From positions 76,158,178-76,222,177 of the forward strand of contig NC_083875.1 of the NCBI RefSeq assembly GCF_032452875.1: a DNA stretch of 64,000 nucleotides, in the 5' to 3' direction. Position 1 is the first letter of the stretch; each line of letters opens with the position of its first letter. This document shows positions 1 to 10,610 of the stretch, piece by piece. The position numbers and the translations under genes were made by a program. Source of the DNA: Bos javanicus. Taxonomy: Eukaryota; Chordata; Mammalia; Artiodactyla; Bovidae. Below the pieces are notes generated by a model. That model did not search any database, was not told where the DNA came from, and saw nothing but the letters and a program-made list of their open reading frames with translations.

Positions 1-116
1 GGCCTTGTGAGTGATGTGAGAATACACAGGGACTCGCGACACATTGTGCCTTGCATCACTTTTGGTCAACACATCATCTGTCACCTCCCAGAGTCCCATA
101 GAACCATCACGTGAGC
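1..116 (-). CDS. DCAF12: DCAF12 coding exon 5, partial (residues 201-239)
   Basis: The acceptor CCCGGCAG lies at 124-117. The exon starts with GC, completing the glycine codon split from exon 4, and then reads SRDGSMGLWEVTDDVLTKSD followed by ARHNVSRVPVYSHITHKA to the window edge. It finishes the second WD40 blade (SRDGSMGLWEV; the W is residue 210) and enters the loop that follows it in the family. No donor is reached, so the exon continues to the left. The polypyrimidine tract before the acceptor is weak. The exon is too short and too close to the edge to appear as a conventional ORF. The phase match with exon 4 is the strongest evidence. Confidence 0.93.
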
Positions 117-365
117 CTGCCGGGCAAGGAAACCATGGGTATCAGACATACCAACTGGCCACGAGACAGTCCCACAGAAGCCAAAAGGACTTTTTTTTTT
201 TCAAAAGGACTTTCTTAGCCTAGTTCTCTGTGCACCATGTTCACACGTGCGGAAGTGTGGCCAGCGGCCCAAACCAAAACGGACAGCAGTATGCATTTTA
301 ACAGCTACACTGAGAGGATGACTCAACTGAAGTGCAGGAGTTGATATATAATTATATATATGTAT

Positions 366-484
366 ATTTTTTTGACCATGCCTGTCCCACAACCTGTGGG
401 ATCTTAGTTCCCCAACCAGGGATCGAATCTGCACCCCCTGCATTGGAAGCGCAGAGTCTTAACCACTGCGCTGCCAGGGAAGTG
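366..484 (-). mobile_element. CHR-2-type SINE (intron 4)
   Basis: A T-run start is followed by the antisense tRNA-like CHR-2 body, ending in the typical CTGCCAGGGAAGT. The box-B-like GGGATCGAATC is visible. Confidence 0.8.
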
Positions 485-659
485 GCTGTATCAAAATGTA
501 ACCTTTAAGTGTAATGTGGTTGGTGAGACTTTTCAAAAGAGAACATAATACATTTGACAAAGCTCAGTAATGTTCCAAGCCAAATGCTCAGGTTACTAGG
601 GCATGAATGCACAGGTGATTTCTACTAGGCAACAAGATCTGGCAACTTCCACTCTAGAT

Positions 660-827
660 CAGTGGTGCTTAACATTTTCTGAGTCCCAGTACCCCTTCTT
701 CAGACTTAGGAATGTTAAAGACTTCTTTCTCTGGAAAAATACACCAAAGATCTACACTGCACACTCAACTTCGGGGAGGTTCCTAGGCCCCTTAAAGGGA
801 CCACAACCCCTGAATTAAGAATGACTG
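660..827. mobile_element. Short non-autonomous hAT-type DNA transposon
   Basis: The 168-bp unit has inverted ends (CAGTGGTGCTTAA and, reverse-complemented from the right, CAGTCATTCTTAA). Flanking 8-bp sequences CTCTAGAT (652-659) and TTCTACAT (828-835) match at 6 of 8 and look like the hAT 8-bp target duplication. I cannot name the subfamily. Confidence 0.55.
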
Positions 828-835
828 TTCTACAT

Positions 836-1917
836 AAGATGAATGCTTAATAACATAAATTGTTTTCCTTAGGAAATAATAATGAAGCACTTAAAACAGG
901 TCTATTGGATAGATATAAAACAGTATATCAAGAACCATTAAAAAAATTTTCAAATTCCTTTCAGTATCAGTATTTGCCAACATTCCTTTCAGACCAGAAG
1001 GTGCCCCTCCCACACTTTAAATCTCCTGAATACTTCACAGTAAAAAGTATCTAACATGGGAGAAATATCACTCAATTTGTTTGCACCGTAAGGTCTGTGG
1101 ACAGGTTCAAAACAGAGGGTTCAATGTGTGTGAAATCCAGAAAAGGACACCAAGAGAAGGGCATATCTAGAGAACTACGTAAGAGTTATAATGCAAGTTA
1201 AAAAAATAAAACACCACAAGCTTTATTATGAAAAATGTCAAGCACGCTGAAATGCTGAAAGAATTTTACAATGAATTATATACTTACATCTAGAGTCTAC
1301 CATCAACGTTTTCTTATGCTTGGTATATCATACATCTGTCTATCCCTCTAAATGATCCTATTTTAACCTAGTAATGATCCCATTTTAACAACTGGAGTAT
1401 GTACTGAAAAAAGACTAGCAAGATGTATTTAAAAATGTTAACAGTGGCTATCTCTAGGCAGAGATTGTGTGGGTAATGCTTTCCTTTTTTATTTGAATTT
1501 TTAAAATTCTTATAACAAACATATGTTACTTTTGCAGTAAGGAAAAATTTATTTAAAGAACTAATCTGGCAGCAACATGAAGATGAGATTAGAGGAGATA
1601 AGACTAGAATCAGAGAGAAAATACAGAAGGACATTGGGATAATTCAAAAGATAGATGACAAGCACCCAGGGAAGACAGAAAATAAATTGATGGGTATAAG
1701 AGATATTTTAGAAAATCATATCAACAGGGCTTGGTAATCTATGGAGAATGAACAGAATTAGTTCCCTGGCTGTGTGCCTAGGTAGAAGGCAGGAACATTT
1801 ACCAATATGTCAATGGTAAGGAGAAGTGTGGTCCTGGGAGGGAGATGATGAGTTTGAATACCCTGAATCTGAGGGGAATGTTCATCATCAAGGGGTTGAT
1901 GTTCATCAAATATGAAC
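836..1917. other. Intron 4 sequence with nothing recognised
   Basis: AT-rich DNA. I see no exon of DCAF12, no clear repeat family and no long conserved ORF here. Confidence 0.6.
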
Positions 1918-2130
1918 ATTAACACTGGTTAACAAGTATGGAGCATTTTCACTATGGCAGCCACTAAACACTATAATATTTGATCTTCCCAATGACCCTT
2001 TAAAGTATGTACAATCATTATCCATGTTTAAACCCAAGTCTTAAAAAGGCTTAAGTAACTTGTCCTCTATGCTAATAAGCGGTAGGACCAGGATTCAAAT
2101 TCACGTCTTTATTATCAGAGCCAATATTCT
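1918..2130 (+). mobile_element. MIR SINE
   Basis: A diverged MIR core, recognisable from the order of its parts: a GAGC...CACTATG-like start, a central Y-rich part, and the tail region GTAACTTGTCC...GGATTCAAAT. It ends at an apparent L1 insertion site. Confidence 0.6.
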
Positions 2131-2334
2131 TTTTTTTAATGCAGCAAAACCTATTTTAATGCTAATGGTACATCAAACATTTTTTTGGGTAAATAATAGA
2201 ACCTTGTTTATACCCAATTAAATAAGACATCTACACTGACTTAAAACTATCTGAACTTTCTTGCTGATGTGACCTCTCAGAGTATGAAATTCCTGATTTG
2301 GATGTAAATGAAGCATAAATGAAAATTCAACAGC

Positions 2335-2456
2335 TTTTTTTTTTTTTTACTGCACTGTGCAGATTATGGGATCTTAGGATGCCAACCAAGGATCAAACCC
2401 AAGCCCTCTGCAGCCGAAACATGGAGTCTCAACCACTGAACCGCCAGGGAAGTTCC
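2335..2456 (-). mobile_element. CHR-2-type SINE
   Basis: A T-run followed by the antisense CHR-2 body, ending CCGCCAGGGAAGTTCC. Confidence 0.8.
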
Positions 2457-2985
2457 TCCCCAAAAATCTAGCCCCTGCTCTCCTGCACAGCTGAATGTTG
2501 GAGCTATTAATATTTGCAACTGAGCTGCTTACTGCAAAAATTTGAGGCAGTTTCTCAATCTTTATATATATCACTCCTCCAAATTAGGCTTATTGTCTCT
2601 GCACGTATTATAGTTTTAAAATGTATACTGTGATTTTACTCTTTAGCTTCCACAACTGTATGTGTGGAAGCTGCACACAGCTGCACACAGCTGTCACAGG
2701 GCATCTCCATCATTAGGGTAGGGAGGTGTACCAACTTAGTTGGATGATCAGGAAACTGAAACACAAGCTTCTTTCAATATGTAACAATTTGGAGAACACA
2801 GCATTTGAAGATTATTATTTGTACAAAGCTGTATTTCCTCAATTTAGATGGCAAAATTATATATTAGGAACATTGATGGGTTTCTGTTGTGTATGTAGAG
2901 TTTTTATTTATTCTACAGTTTATAAGGAAGGTATGGTCTATATTATCATAATTAAAGTCTCAACAGAAGATGTGAATAGCGCATT
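2457..2985. other. Unassigned intronic sequence
   Basis: No exon or clear repeat seen. It contains a short direct repeat, GCTGCACACA twice, near 2671-2690. Confidence 0.5.
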
Positions 2986-2996
2986 TAGATTTTAAT

Positions 2997-3109
2997 CTTT
3001 CTTTTTTTTCTGGCCGCTCCATGAAGCATATGGGCTCTTCCCCAGTTAAGGATTAAACCAGTGCCCCCTGCATTGGAAGTCTTAACCACCAGACCACCAG
3101 GGAAGTCCC
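2997..3109 (-). mobile_element. CHR-2-type SINE with exact TSD
   Basis: The antisense CHR-2 body is flanked by the exact 11-bp duplication TAGATTTTAAT at 2986-2996 and 3110-3120, which fixes both ends. Confidence 0.9.
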
Positions 3110-3748
3110 TAGATTTTAATTTTTTACTATTAGTATTAGTTGACTTACAATATTCTATGTTTCAGGTGTACAGCACAGTGATTCAATATTTTTATAGATT
3201 ATACTCCATTTAAGGTCATTATAAAATAATAGCCATATTTCCTCGGCTGTAAATATATCCCTGTTGCTTATTTTATACATAGTAGTTCGTACTTAATTCC
3301 ATACTTCTATCTTGCCCCCCTACCCCCACTGATAGCCACTAGTTTATTCTCTTTTTCTGTGAAACTGTTTGTTTTTATACATTCATTTTATTTTTGGAGT
3401 CCACATTCCAGTGATGAGTTTTTGTCTTTCACTGACTTATTTTACTAAGCATAATACCCTTCAGGTCCATCCATGTTGTTGAAAATGGTAGAATTTCATT
3501 CTTTTTTAATAGCTGACTAATAGTCCATTGTGTATATATACCACATCTTCTGCTTTTTTTTATTTTTACTTTACATTGGAATATAGTTGATTAACAGTAC
3601 TGTGTTACTTTCAAGTGTACAGCAAAGTGATTCAGTTATATATATAAGTATCTATTCTTTTTCAAATTCTTTTCCCATTTAGGTTATTACAATATATTGA
3701 GCAGAGTTCCCTGTGCTATATAATAGGTCCTTGTTGCTACCTGTTTTA

Positions 3749-3859
3749 GCTTTTTAGATGTAGCTTGTGGGATTTTAGTTCCCTGCCCAGGAACTGAACT
3801 TGCACTCTTGGCAGTGAAAGTGCAGAGTCTTAACCACTGGACTGCCAGGGAATTCCACA
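3749..3859 (-). mobile_element. CHR-2-type SINE inside L1
   Basis: Flanked by GCTACCTGTTTTA (3736-3748) and GCTACCTATTTTA (3860-3872), a 12/13 target duplication. The body ends CTGCCAGGGAATTCC. Confidence 0.85.
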
Positions 3860-3872
3860 GCTACCTATTTTA

Positions 3873-4100
3873 TTAATTTTATTTTGGCTGCTTTGGGTCT
3901 CGGTTGTGGCACATGGGATTTTCACTGCCTCGTGTGGCCCTGTTCATCGTGGTGCAGGCATTTCCAGTTGTGGGGCTCTGGAGCACGTGGGCTTAGTTGC
4001 TCCTCAGCCTGTGGGATCTTAGTTCCCCAACCGGGGATTGAACCTGTATTCCCTGCATTGGCAGGTGGATTCTTACCCACTGCACCACTGGGGACATCCC
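3873..4100 (-). mobile_element. Long CHR-type SINE inside L1
   Basis: The antisense long-form CHR body starts GGCTGCTTTGGGTCTC and ends at the tRNA-like head, CCACTGGGGACATCCC. The ORF across it is only a translation of the SINE. Confidence 0.8.
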
Positions 4101-4651
4101 CTGACCAATTTTTAACTGGGGTGTTTATTTTTTCATAGAGTTGTACGAGCTGTTTATATGTTTTAGATATTAATCTTTGTTGGTGATATCATTTGCAAAC
4201 ATTTTCTCCCATTCCATAGGCTGTCTTTTTTTGCTGTTTCCTTTGCCTCAGGAGATCAAATAAGACATTGCTATGATTTATATTAAAGATTGTTCTGCCT
4301 ATGTTTTCTAGGAGTTTCATGGTTTCCAGTCTTACATTTAGGTCTTTAATCCATTTTGAGTTTAGTTTATTATATTGGTGTGAAAAATGTTCTATCAATA
4401 ATTTCATTCTTTTACATATAACTGTCCATTTTTCCCAGCACTTCTCATTAAAAAGACTGATTTTTCTCCATTGTATATGCTTTGCCACAGATTTACTGAC
4501 CAGTTTACTTCTTTGTTCTGTCCCATTGATCTGAGTGTCTTTTTGTGCCAGTACCATACTGTTTCAGTGACCACAGCTTTGTAGTTTAGTCTGAAGTCAG
4601 GGGGCATGCTATCTCTAGCTTTGTTCTTTTTCATCTCAAGATTGCTCTGGC

Positions 4652-4940
4652 AGGACTGCCCTGGTGGTACAGTGGATGAGAATCCACCTGCATTGATCCC
4701 TGGTCCAGGAAGATTTCACATGTTGTGGAGCAACTACACCCATGTGCTACAACTACTGAGCCTGTCCCCTGGAGCCCAAGAGCCACAACTACTGAGCCCA
4801 AGTGCCTAGAGCCCATGCTCCACAAAAGAAAAGCCACCACAGCGGGAAGCCTGCACACTGCAACCAGAAAAGCCTGTGTATAGCAACGAAGACCCAAAGC
4901 AGCCAAAAGCAAGCGAGCAAACAAACAATTAAAAAAAAAA
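4652..4940 (+). mobile_element. Long CHR-type SINE inside L1
   Basis: Full-length sense copy from GGACTGCCCTGGTGG to a 3' A-run. ATTGCTCT flanks both sides (about 4642 and 4940). It splits the L1 into two matching halves. Confidence 0.85.
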
Positions 4941-5136
4941 ATTGCTCTAGCAATTTGGGGTCTTTTGTGGTTCCATATTAATTTTAGGACTGCTCTAGTT
5001 TGATGAAAAATGTCATGGGTATTTGGTAAGGATTGCATTAAATCTGCAGATTGCTTAGGGAAATACAGGTATTTTAACAGCATTAATTCCTCTAATCCAA
5101 GACCATAGGATATCTTTCTCTCAGAGTCAATATTCT

Positions 5137-5400
5137 TTCTTCTTTTTAAATTGAAATATAACTGATTTAGGTACATAACAAAATGACTCAGTATTTTTTG
5201 CAGATTATATTCCATTATAGGTTATTATAAGACACTGAGCATAATACCCTGTGCTATACAGTATATCCTTTATACTTTTTAATTTTATATACAGTAGTTT
5301 GTATCAGTTAATCTTATACCCTTAATCTATCCCAACTCCCTCCCTCTCTGTTTTGGTAACCATAAGTTTATATTCTACATTTGTGAGTTTGTTCCTGTTT
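5137..5400 (-). mobile_element. Short L1 3'-end insertion at a reused site
   Basis: An antisense L1 3' UTR segment lies between CAGAGTCAATATTCT (5122-5136) and CAGAGCCAATATTCC (5401-5415). It seems to be a second L1 insertion at the same target as the larger one on its left. Confidence 0.6.
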
Positions 5401-5415
5401 CAGAGCCAATATTCC

Positions 5416-5785
5416 TAAAACTTGCTTACTGTTCACAAAATGTAGCCTTGGAAGCTATCAGCCTGAAAACATAGAATGCTCCCAGGATATATTAAAAAGA
5501 GAAGGAAAGCTCTCCAAAAAAGCCATGTCCTGGCTCCCAACAACCCCATTTAATTCAGGTTACTGTCATACATATAGTCCCTATAGAGGGGACAGGATTC
5601 AGTCTTTGCCCTCCAGAAGCTCTCATTTCTTGGGAAGACAAATGACAGGGAATCCAAAAGCTTCTGAACCACTAGTGAAAAATTTTGAACTGTGACTATG
5701 CTTGTCCATTAGACTTCTCTTCCTTCCTTGCTGTTTTCTATTGCCTTGCAAAAAATCCAAAGAAAGAAACATTTATGTTCCCTTA
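5416..5785. other. Intron 4 sequence, nothing recognised
   Basis: No exon, ORF or repeat that I can support. Confidence 0.5.
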
Positions 5786-6000
5786 GCTTTGTTTGTAGCA
5801 GTTCTAAACATGGGCTTTGAACTGAGAGCTGGCTTCAGATCCTGACTCCATCTCTCACTGTCTCTGTAGCCTCTGGCAAATTATAACTTCTCAGAATCTA
5901 AATCTTCTCAATTGTGAAATGAGGCTAACAATGCAAACCTTCTAGGATTGTTATGATAATTCTATGAAATAACATATGAAGTACTTAATTTAGCAACTCT
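5786..6000 (+). mobile_element. MIR SINE, nearly full length
   Basis: Shows the MIR order: a GGGCTTTGAACTGAGA head, CTGACTCCATC, a CTCAATTGTGAAATGAGG core and the ATTGTTATGATAATTC tail. Confidence 0.7.
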
Positions 6001-6062
6001 TGTGATTTTTAAAAATTTGGGAATTTGGAATGGGCGATTATATTTTTACATATATATGCAGG

Positions 6063-6263
6063 CATGCTCCATCGTTCAGTCATGTCTGACTCTCTGCAAC
6101 CCCGTGGACCGTAGCTCCTGAGACTCCTCTGTCTATGGAATTATCCAGGCAAGGATACTGGAGTGGTTGCAATTTCCTCCTCCAGGGGATCTTCCTGACC
6201 CTCATCTCCTGTGTCTCCTGCATTGGTAGGTGGCTTCTTTATTGCTGTGCCACCTGGGAAGCC
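6063..6263 (-). mobile_element. Bov-tA SINE (intron 4)
   Basis: Antisense BovA part (GTTCAGTCATGTCTGACTC...) joined to the tRNA-Glu-like head, ending CACCTGGGAAGCC. It is in the same orientation as DCAF12. Confidence 0.85.
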
Positions 6264-6444
6264 AGGTACCCAGAAAAGCTGGCTGGCACTCTGAGCCTGT
6301 GTTCTAGGCTGCTGTGGGTATTCAGAAAGCATTTTGAGTATCTCTTCACTCATTTCCATGTATTTTTCCTGACTGTTCTACCATTGGGAGGGGAATTCCC
6401 CCAATCCTGTACAGCTTTATTAACACTATAAAGTTGTACAGAAA

Positions 6445-6690
6445 ATGATCATTGCTCCTAATATTTTCCAGAGTACAACTTTTCCAAAAGCACTTTCCCA
6501 ACTATTGTCTCAGTGAATCCCAACAAAATGTTGAAGCTAAGGGGCCATCACACAGGATCTATTAAAAAAGGCAGAGTATGAGTAATAAGTGTACCAGTAC
6601 TTCCAGTACTTTCCAGACTAGGAATATACAAGGGACATGACTTATCCAAGGTCACATGCTAAGTCAGATAAAGAGACGATACAAGGTTTT
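6445..6690 (+). mobile_element. Probable MIR fragment
   Basis: Weak MIR-like order (AGCACTTTCCCAACTATTGTCTC...; GGTCACATGCTAAGTCAG). Highly diverged. Confidence 0.4.
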
Positions 6691-6810
6691 CTGGCCCCTG
6701 GCTGATGGTCGGTTATTGGGCTATTTCTAGTCCCGCTACTATCCCATTTGTAACTTTGAGCCTCCCTCCCTCCCTGCCACACCAGAATTCCTTGCAAAAG
6801 GGCACTTTAC

Positions 6811-6871
6811 CAGACACGGCCATAGTGTCACTGATCCACGCGATGGAAAAGATCCAGTCCTTGTGTCCATC
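6811..6871 (-). CDS. DCAF12: DCAF12 coding exon 4 (residues 181-201, last codon split)
   Basis: This is a short 61-base exon. The acceptor is ...CCTCTTGAAG, after a long pyrimidine-rich tract, and the donor is GTAAAG. It encodes DGHKDWIFSIAWISDTMAVS plus the first base of a glycine codon, so it ends in phase 1. It opens the second WD40 blade with the typical GH dipeptide at residues 182-183. The missing two bases of the split codon are supplied by exon 5, which begins GC and then TCA CGT; the join restores an SGSRDGS stretch and the blade's end in LWEV. Such a short exon would be missed by an ORF length filter. It is supported by both splice sites and by the in-frame join on each side. Confidence 0.95.
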
Positions 6872-7104
6872 CTTCAAGAGGAGGGCGAGATGGGTGCGGG
6901 AGGAGGGGGGAAAGAAACGAGTGAAATGAGGATCGCAACGCACGCCCCTGAAAAGCTTAAAAGGCTGGATGAAAGTATCTTTGTAAAAATTACAATTCTG
7001 ATCTCTGGTGATGGCAACCCAATTGGCATGAGCCTACAATCTTTAACTTTCTGTCTTGAGAAGCTCAAAGCTGGAATGAAATTGGCTTGCCTACGGGCTA
7101 TAAA

Positions 7105-7600
7105 CACGGCCGGTGGACACACTGCTCCAGCACTTTATCTCTTGATGTCTTACCTGTGGCTCCTTCCACACCATTACCCACCTCTCATCCCTCCAACTTC
7201 ATCCTGGCACTCTCCCCTTTGCTTTCTGGGACAACAGCTAGAACCGACCTCTATGTTCTTCCATCTTTTGAACTCTCTTCCTCAGACATCAGGATGGCGT
7301 GTACCCACATTTCCTTTAAGCCTCCCTGTTCAAGTGTTATTCTTATCAAAGAGGCCTTCCCTGACGACAGCATCCTCCACCACACTCTCTCTCTTTAGCC
7401 TGCCTTTACTCTTCTCCATGGCACCCACCGCTCTGACTTACTGCTGGTACATTTTTGTTGGTTTATATGCCTCCCTTGACTTGAGCACAGGCTTCAAGAG
7501 GATATGGGGGCTTTGTCTCTTTTATTCACTGCTACATCCCCAGAGTCTAAGACAATGGCTGGCCACAGAAGGGTCAAAAAATAGTTGCTGAATGAATAAT
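7105..7600 (+). mobile_element. L2 LINE 3' part (intron 3)
   Basis: The right end matches the L2 3' terminus pattern: TTCACTGCTACATCCCCAG, ACAATGGCTGGC, then GTTGCTGAATGAATAA. The upstream part is pyrimidine-rich like L2 3' sequence. It fills most of the short intron between DCAF12 exons 3 and 4. Confidence 0.65.
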
Positions 7601-7890
7601 TTAACAAACTTTTCTGACCATGGGCAGTAGGAGATGTGTAAACACCAACCCACTGCTGCTGGCATCTGAGGTGTGCTGCACGCACCTCTATCAAACATAC
7701 CTTCTGTCAACATCTGAAGCTCTCTGTGGGGAGCGCAGTACCCACTCTGAAATCTCTACACCCACATCTCACCGTTACAACTCCTCACCCCAACCCAGCC
7801 CCCGAGTCAGCAGTAAGCAAACCATTCCTTCCTGAAGGGCTTAAGGGAGGAAGGTCCATGTTACCTGCTGGACTCTGTTTAAAAACTTAC

Positions 7891-8097
7891 ATCTCCCACA
7901 CACACAGGATCTAGTGTAGGCAGCCTATAGATGGCAAGACTATTAGGGTTGTCTCCTCCAGTGGCTAACAGTGTTCTAGAGGGATTCAGCTCGATAGCAT
8001 GGATACCGCAGCCCTGCTGAGTCACACATCCAGGCTCCCGGTCCTTCAGAATGGGAATCTTGGTGATCTGGCTTGTCTGGACATCCACTACAAATAG
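7891..8097 (-). CDS. DCAF12: DCAF12 coding exon 3 (residues 112-180)
   Basis: The acceptor is TTTTCTCTTGTAG before CTA TTT GTA, and the donor is GTAAGT after ...GTG GGA GAT. The exon is 207 bases, 69 codons, phase 0 at both ends. It continues exon 2 as LFVVDVQTSQ and contains the first clear WD40-like blade, with GIHAIELNPSRTLLATGGDN and then the SLAIYRLP strand (about residues 142-171), ending in CVGD. It is separated from exon 2 by a 19.7-kb intron packed with BovB, L1, L2 and SINE copies, and from exon 4 by only 1.0 kb. The frame is intact. The DCAF12 assignment follows from the residue pattern together with the order of exons on the same strand. Confidence 0.96.
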
Positions 8098-8164
8098 CTA
8101 CAAGAGAAAAGAGAGAAAGAAGGTGAAGTTTCTCTTCAGTGTGGCTGACCTTGGCTATAAATAT

Positions 8165-8350
8165 CCATTCATTCACCCAGTTATCCTTCAAACATTTAAT
8201 TAATGTCTACTAACTACAAAGTCAGGGCTATACTAGTCAAATGAAACATGTAAATAAGAAAACATAACAGAGATAGGTATAATATGTTATATAAACACAG
8301 AAGAGGAAGAAGTAAATTCTGTCTGATAGTCAAAGATGGCTTCAAAGACT
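8165..8350 (-). mobile_element. L2-like fragment
   Basis: Antisense L2 3'-end pattern (CATTCATTCACCCAG...CAAACATTTAATTAATGTC). Diverged. Confidence 0.45.
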
Positions 8351-8554
8351 TGTATTAGACTTTGGACCTAATGAACCTGATGAAAGGTTTTCTACCAGTG
8401 CAACCGTATTATGTATCACTAATTCTTACCAACACATGTGTAGAAAATTATAAACAAAACACATCACAACCACTATTAGACATAAGTATAAACCATACCA
8501 GGTTTGCTAGAGTGACCTGAGATAGGAGAGAAAGAGATATTCACATCTCAATTA
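8351..8554. other. Intron 2 sequence, nothing recognised
   Basis: No exon, ORF or repeat that I can support. Confidence 0.5.
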
Positions 8555-8730
8555 CTTATCTGTCCTGTGCCTCCATGTCTCTGCTTATGCTACTCCTCCT
8601 GCCTTAAATGCCCTTATCCACTTCTGTAACAAACCAACCCTCTTTCGTTCTCCAAAATTCAACTCAGAGAAATGCTTGATAGAAAAGATCAGTCTTAGAG
8701 AAAGGGCATTCCCAATAGAGTCTATTAAAC
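8555..8730 (+). mobile_element. L2-like fragment
   Basis: Sense L2-type text (CTCCTGCCTTAAATGCCC...CCAAAATTCAACTCAG). Diverged. Confidence 0.45.
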
Positions 8731-8734
8731 TCTT

Positions 8735-8880
8735 TATGTGATTCAATGATTCATTCCTTTATTTGCTCACTGAGTCAGCACCAATTCAATGCCAAGAACT
8801 GTTCTAGGTGTGAGAAACCTAACTACTAGGAATGATCTCTGTCCTCATATACCTTATAGTCTAGGAAGTTCATTTAAAAT
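8735..8880 (-). mobile_element. L2-like fragment
   Basis: Antisense L2 3'-end pattern: ATTCATTCCTTTATTTGCTC, then AAGAACTGTTCTAGG. Diverged. Confidence 0.45.
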
Positions 8881-9124
8881 TCTACCAGCAAATCTCAGAG
8901 TGAAGCCAAAACATGTCAAATCTTTAAACAATCTACTGCTTGCATAGAAAGATGAAAGGAGGAAGTAGGTAAGTCTTAAATTTAAAATAGAAAAAGAAAA
9001 GGAAGAGTAGTTGGAATAAGAATGTCAAGCAGAGACTGGTGGGGGGAGGGTGTGGGTTTTAAAAAGAAAGGAAGAGTGAGGGGAACCACTCCCAAACCTG
9101 TAAACCCTGATAACTATTTAAGGC

Positions 9125-10175
9125 CGAGACCCCACCTAACTGGCACCATCACCGATGTGTCTTGAAAGGCATTTTCAAATTTTCAAACTCAATGTATCTA
9201 AAACAAATTATCTTCTTCCCCAAATTGTTCATTTCATCTGATGCCACCAAAATCTCCCTGCTCACTCAAGCCTGGGATTCACCCTATACTCCTAACTTCC
9301 TCCTAAATATTCCTACAGTTGGCTCCTTCTTCTTCATCCTCTCTCCTCTACACGACTTGCCTTCAGGCAAGGCCATCAACAAAACTAAACTCCACACTAT
9401 AATCATTCATCTTCTTAAAGAATGGAAATCCTCCCATGTCCATTAAAAAATATCTAATAGTTCCCCTACCCCTAAATTCGACTTCCCTGGTGGCTTAGAT
9501 GGTAAAGCATCTGCCTACAATGTGGGAGACCTGGGTTCGATCCCTGGGTCGGGAAGATCCCCTGGAGAAGGAAATGGTAACCCACTCTTGCTTGGAAAAT
9601 CCCATGGATGGAAGAGCCTGGTAGGCTTCAGTCCATGGGGTTGCAAAGAGTTGGAGACAACTGAGTGACTTCACTTTCACTTTCCCCTAAATTCAAGCCC
9701 TTTAGCATGGCATCAAGATTCTCCTCAACGTGGCCCCTATCTATCTCTCCAGCTTCACATCCTTCCATGGACGTTATACTATAGAAAGAGCTGCTTATAA
9801 ATTATTACTCACACAAAATCTTCAATGATACATAATGATTTTATCTCATGGTTAGGCTGTTCCAATGCCAGAAATGCTTTCGCCTACTCTTCTCTTTACC
9901 TGGCTATTATGTCCTTACGTTTCATGATTCAGTTCAGACATGTCCTCTCCTAATATTTCTTAATGTCCAGGCTGATTAAGTTCCTCTCTTGTAGGCTTCC
10001 AAGATAGCCCTCTACTCACAATACTTAGATCTTATCACAGTTTTAAAATATTCACTTGTCTCTCTTCTCCATTAAGCTAATAATGCCCTCTCAATTCCAA
10101 GAGCAGGGGCTTTATCTTATCTGGTTCTGTTCTCCTGCCCCAACAACACAGAGCTACACAGTAAGCACTTAAGAG
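9125..10175 (+). mobile_element. L2 LINE, about 0.85 kb, split by a SINE
   Basis: Two collinear L2 parts (9125-9479 and 9684-10175) are separated by a Bov-tA insertion with an exact TSD. The typical L2 tract CTCCAGCTTCACATCC and the 3' AGAGCAGGGGCTTTATCTT are visible. Confidence 0.65.
9480..9683 (+). mobile_element. Bov-tA SINE, full length, exact 11-bp TSD
   Basis: The tRNA-Glu-like head (ACTTCCCTGGTGGCTTAGA...GGTTCGATCCC) is joined to the BovA body. CCCCTAAATTC at 9469-9479 and 9684-9694 is an exact target duplication. It is antisense to DCAF12. Confidence 0.95.
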
Positions 10176-10610
10176 TAACCACCTTACTGAGGCCTGCCCA
10201 AAGATGTTAGGGGGACCCCTATGTCCCTGCACTCAGAGTGGGGCCCTGGAGCTGAGTTCATCTGATATAAGCCCAGATGTCCAGATCACAGCACTGTCCT
10301 GGGGTGGCCTCCTGGCTCAGGGAGAACCAGTCCAGAGGCTAGATTAGACTAGGTCATTCAAATTCTCTCAGCAGTATGGAACTGGCTGGTGGCGCTAAAC
10401 CAAACTGGGTGGCCATTTTCTACCAAAGCCATTCCCAGAGAAAAGGAAACAGTAAATTTAGGAAGCATGGACACCCCCGGTTCCTAGTGGCTTTCCAATT
10501 CCTAGCTGTTTCCTTCTGAGATCCAAGAATACTTTCTGCTCTTGGGGTTTGTGAGCTAGCCCTTCCAAGAAATATGACTGGGTTTCTTACTCTTTTATAG
10601 CCTACCAGAT
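10176..10610. other. Intron 2 sequence, nothing recognised
   Basis: No exon, coding ORF or clear repeat seen. Confidence 0.5.

Larger units (their letters stand above)
2131..5121 (-). mobile_element. L1 LINE insertion, composite, with nested SINEs
   Basis: From 3121 on, the antisense 3' UTR and ORF2-end sequence of a cetartiodactyl L1 is recognisable (3121-3553, 4101-4651, 4941-5121), with SINEs nested inside. A second, shorter L1 3' segment (3554-3748) has inserted within it. The interval is bounded by CAGAGCCAATATTCT (2116-2130) and CAGAGTCAATATTCT (5122-5136), which look like target duplications. The left part (2131-3120) is not L1-like apart from two SINEs. It may be 3'-transduced DNA or an older insertion. 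Confidence 0.6.

Noticed and set aside
6863..7591. 242-codon plus-strand ORF
   Set aside because: It begins antisense within DCAF12 exon 4 and runs through an L2 fossil; no recognisable domain.
9480..9560. tRNA-like sequence with A and B boxes
   Set aside because: It is the tRNA-Glu-derived head of a Bov-tA SINE, as are similar sites elsewhere; no intact cloverleaf tRNA gene was found.
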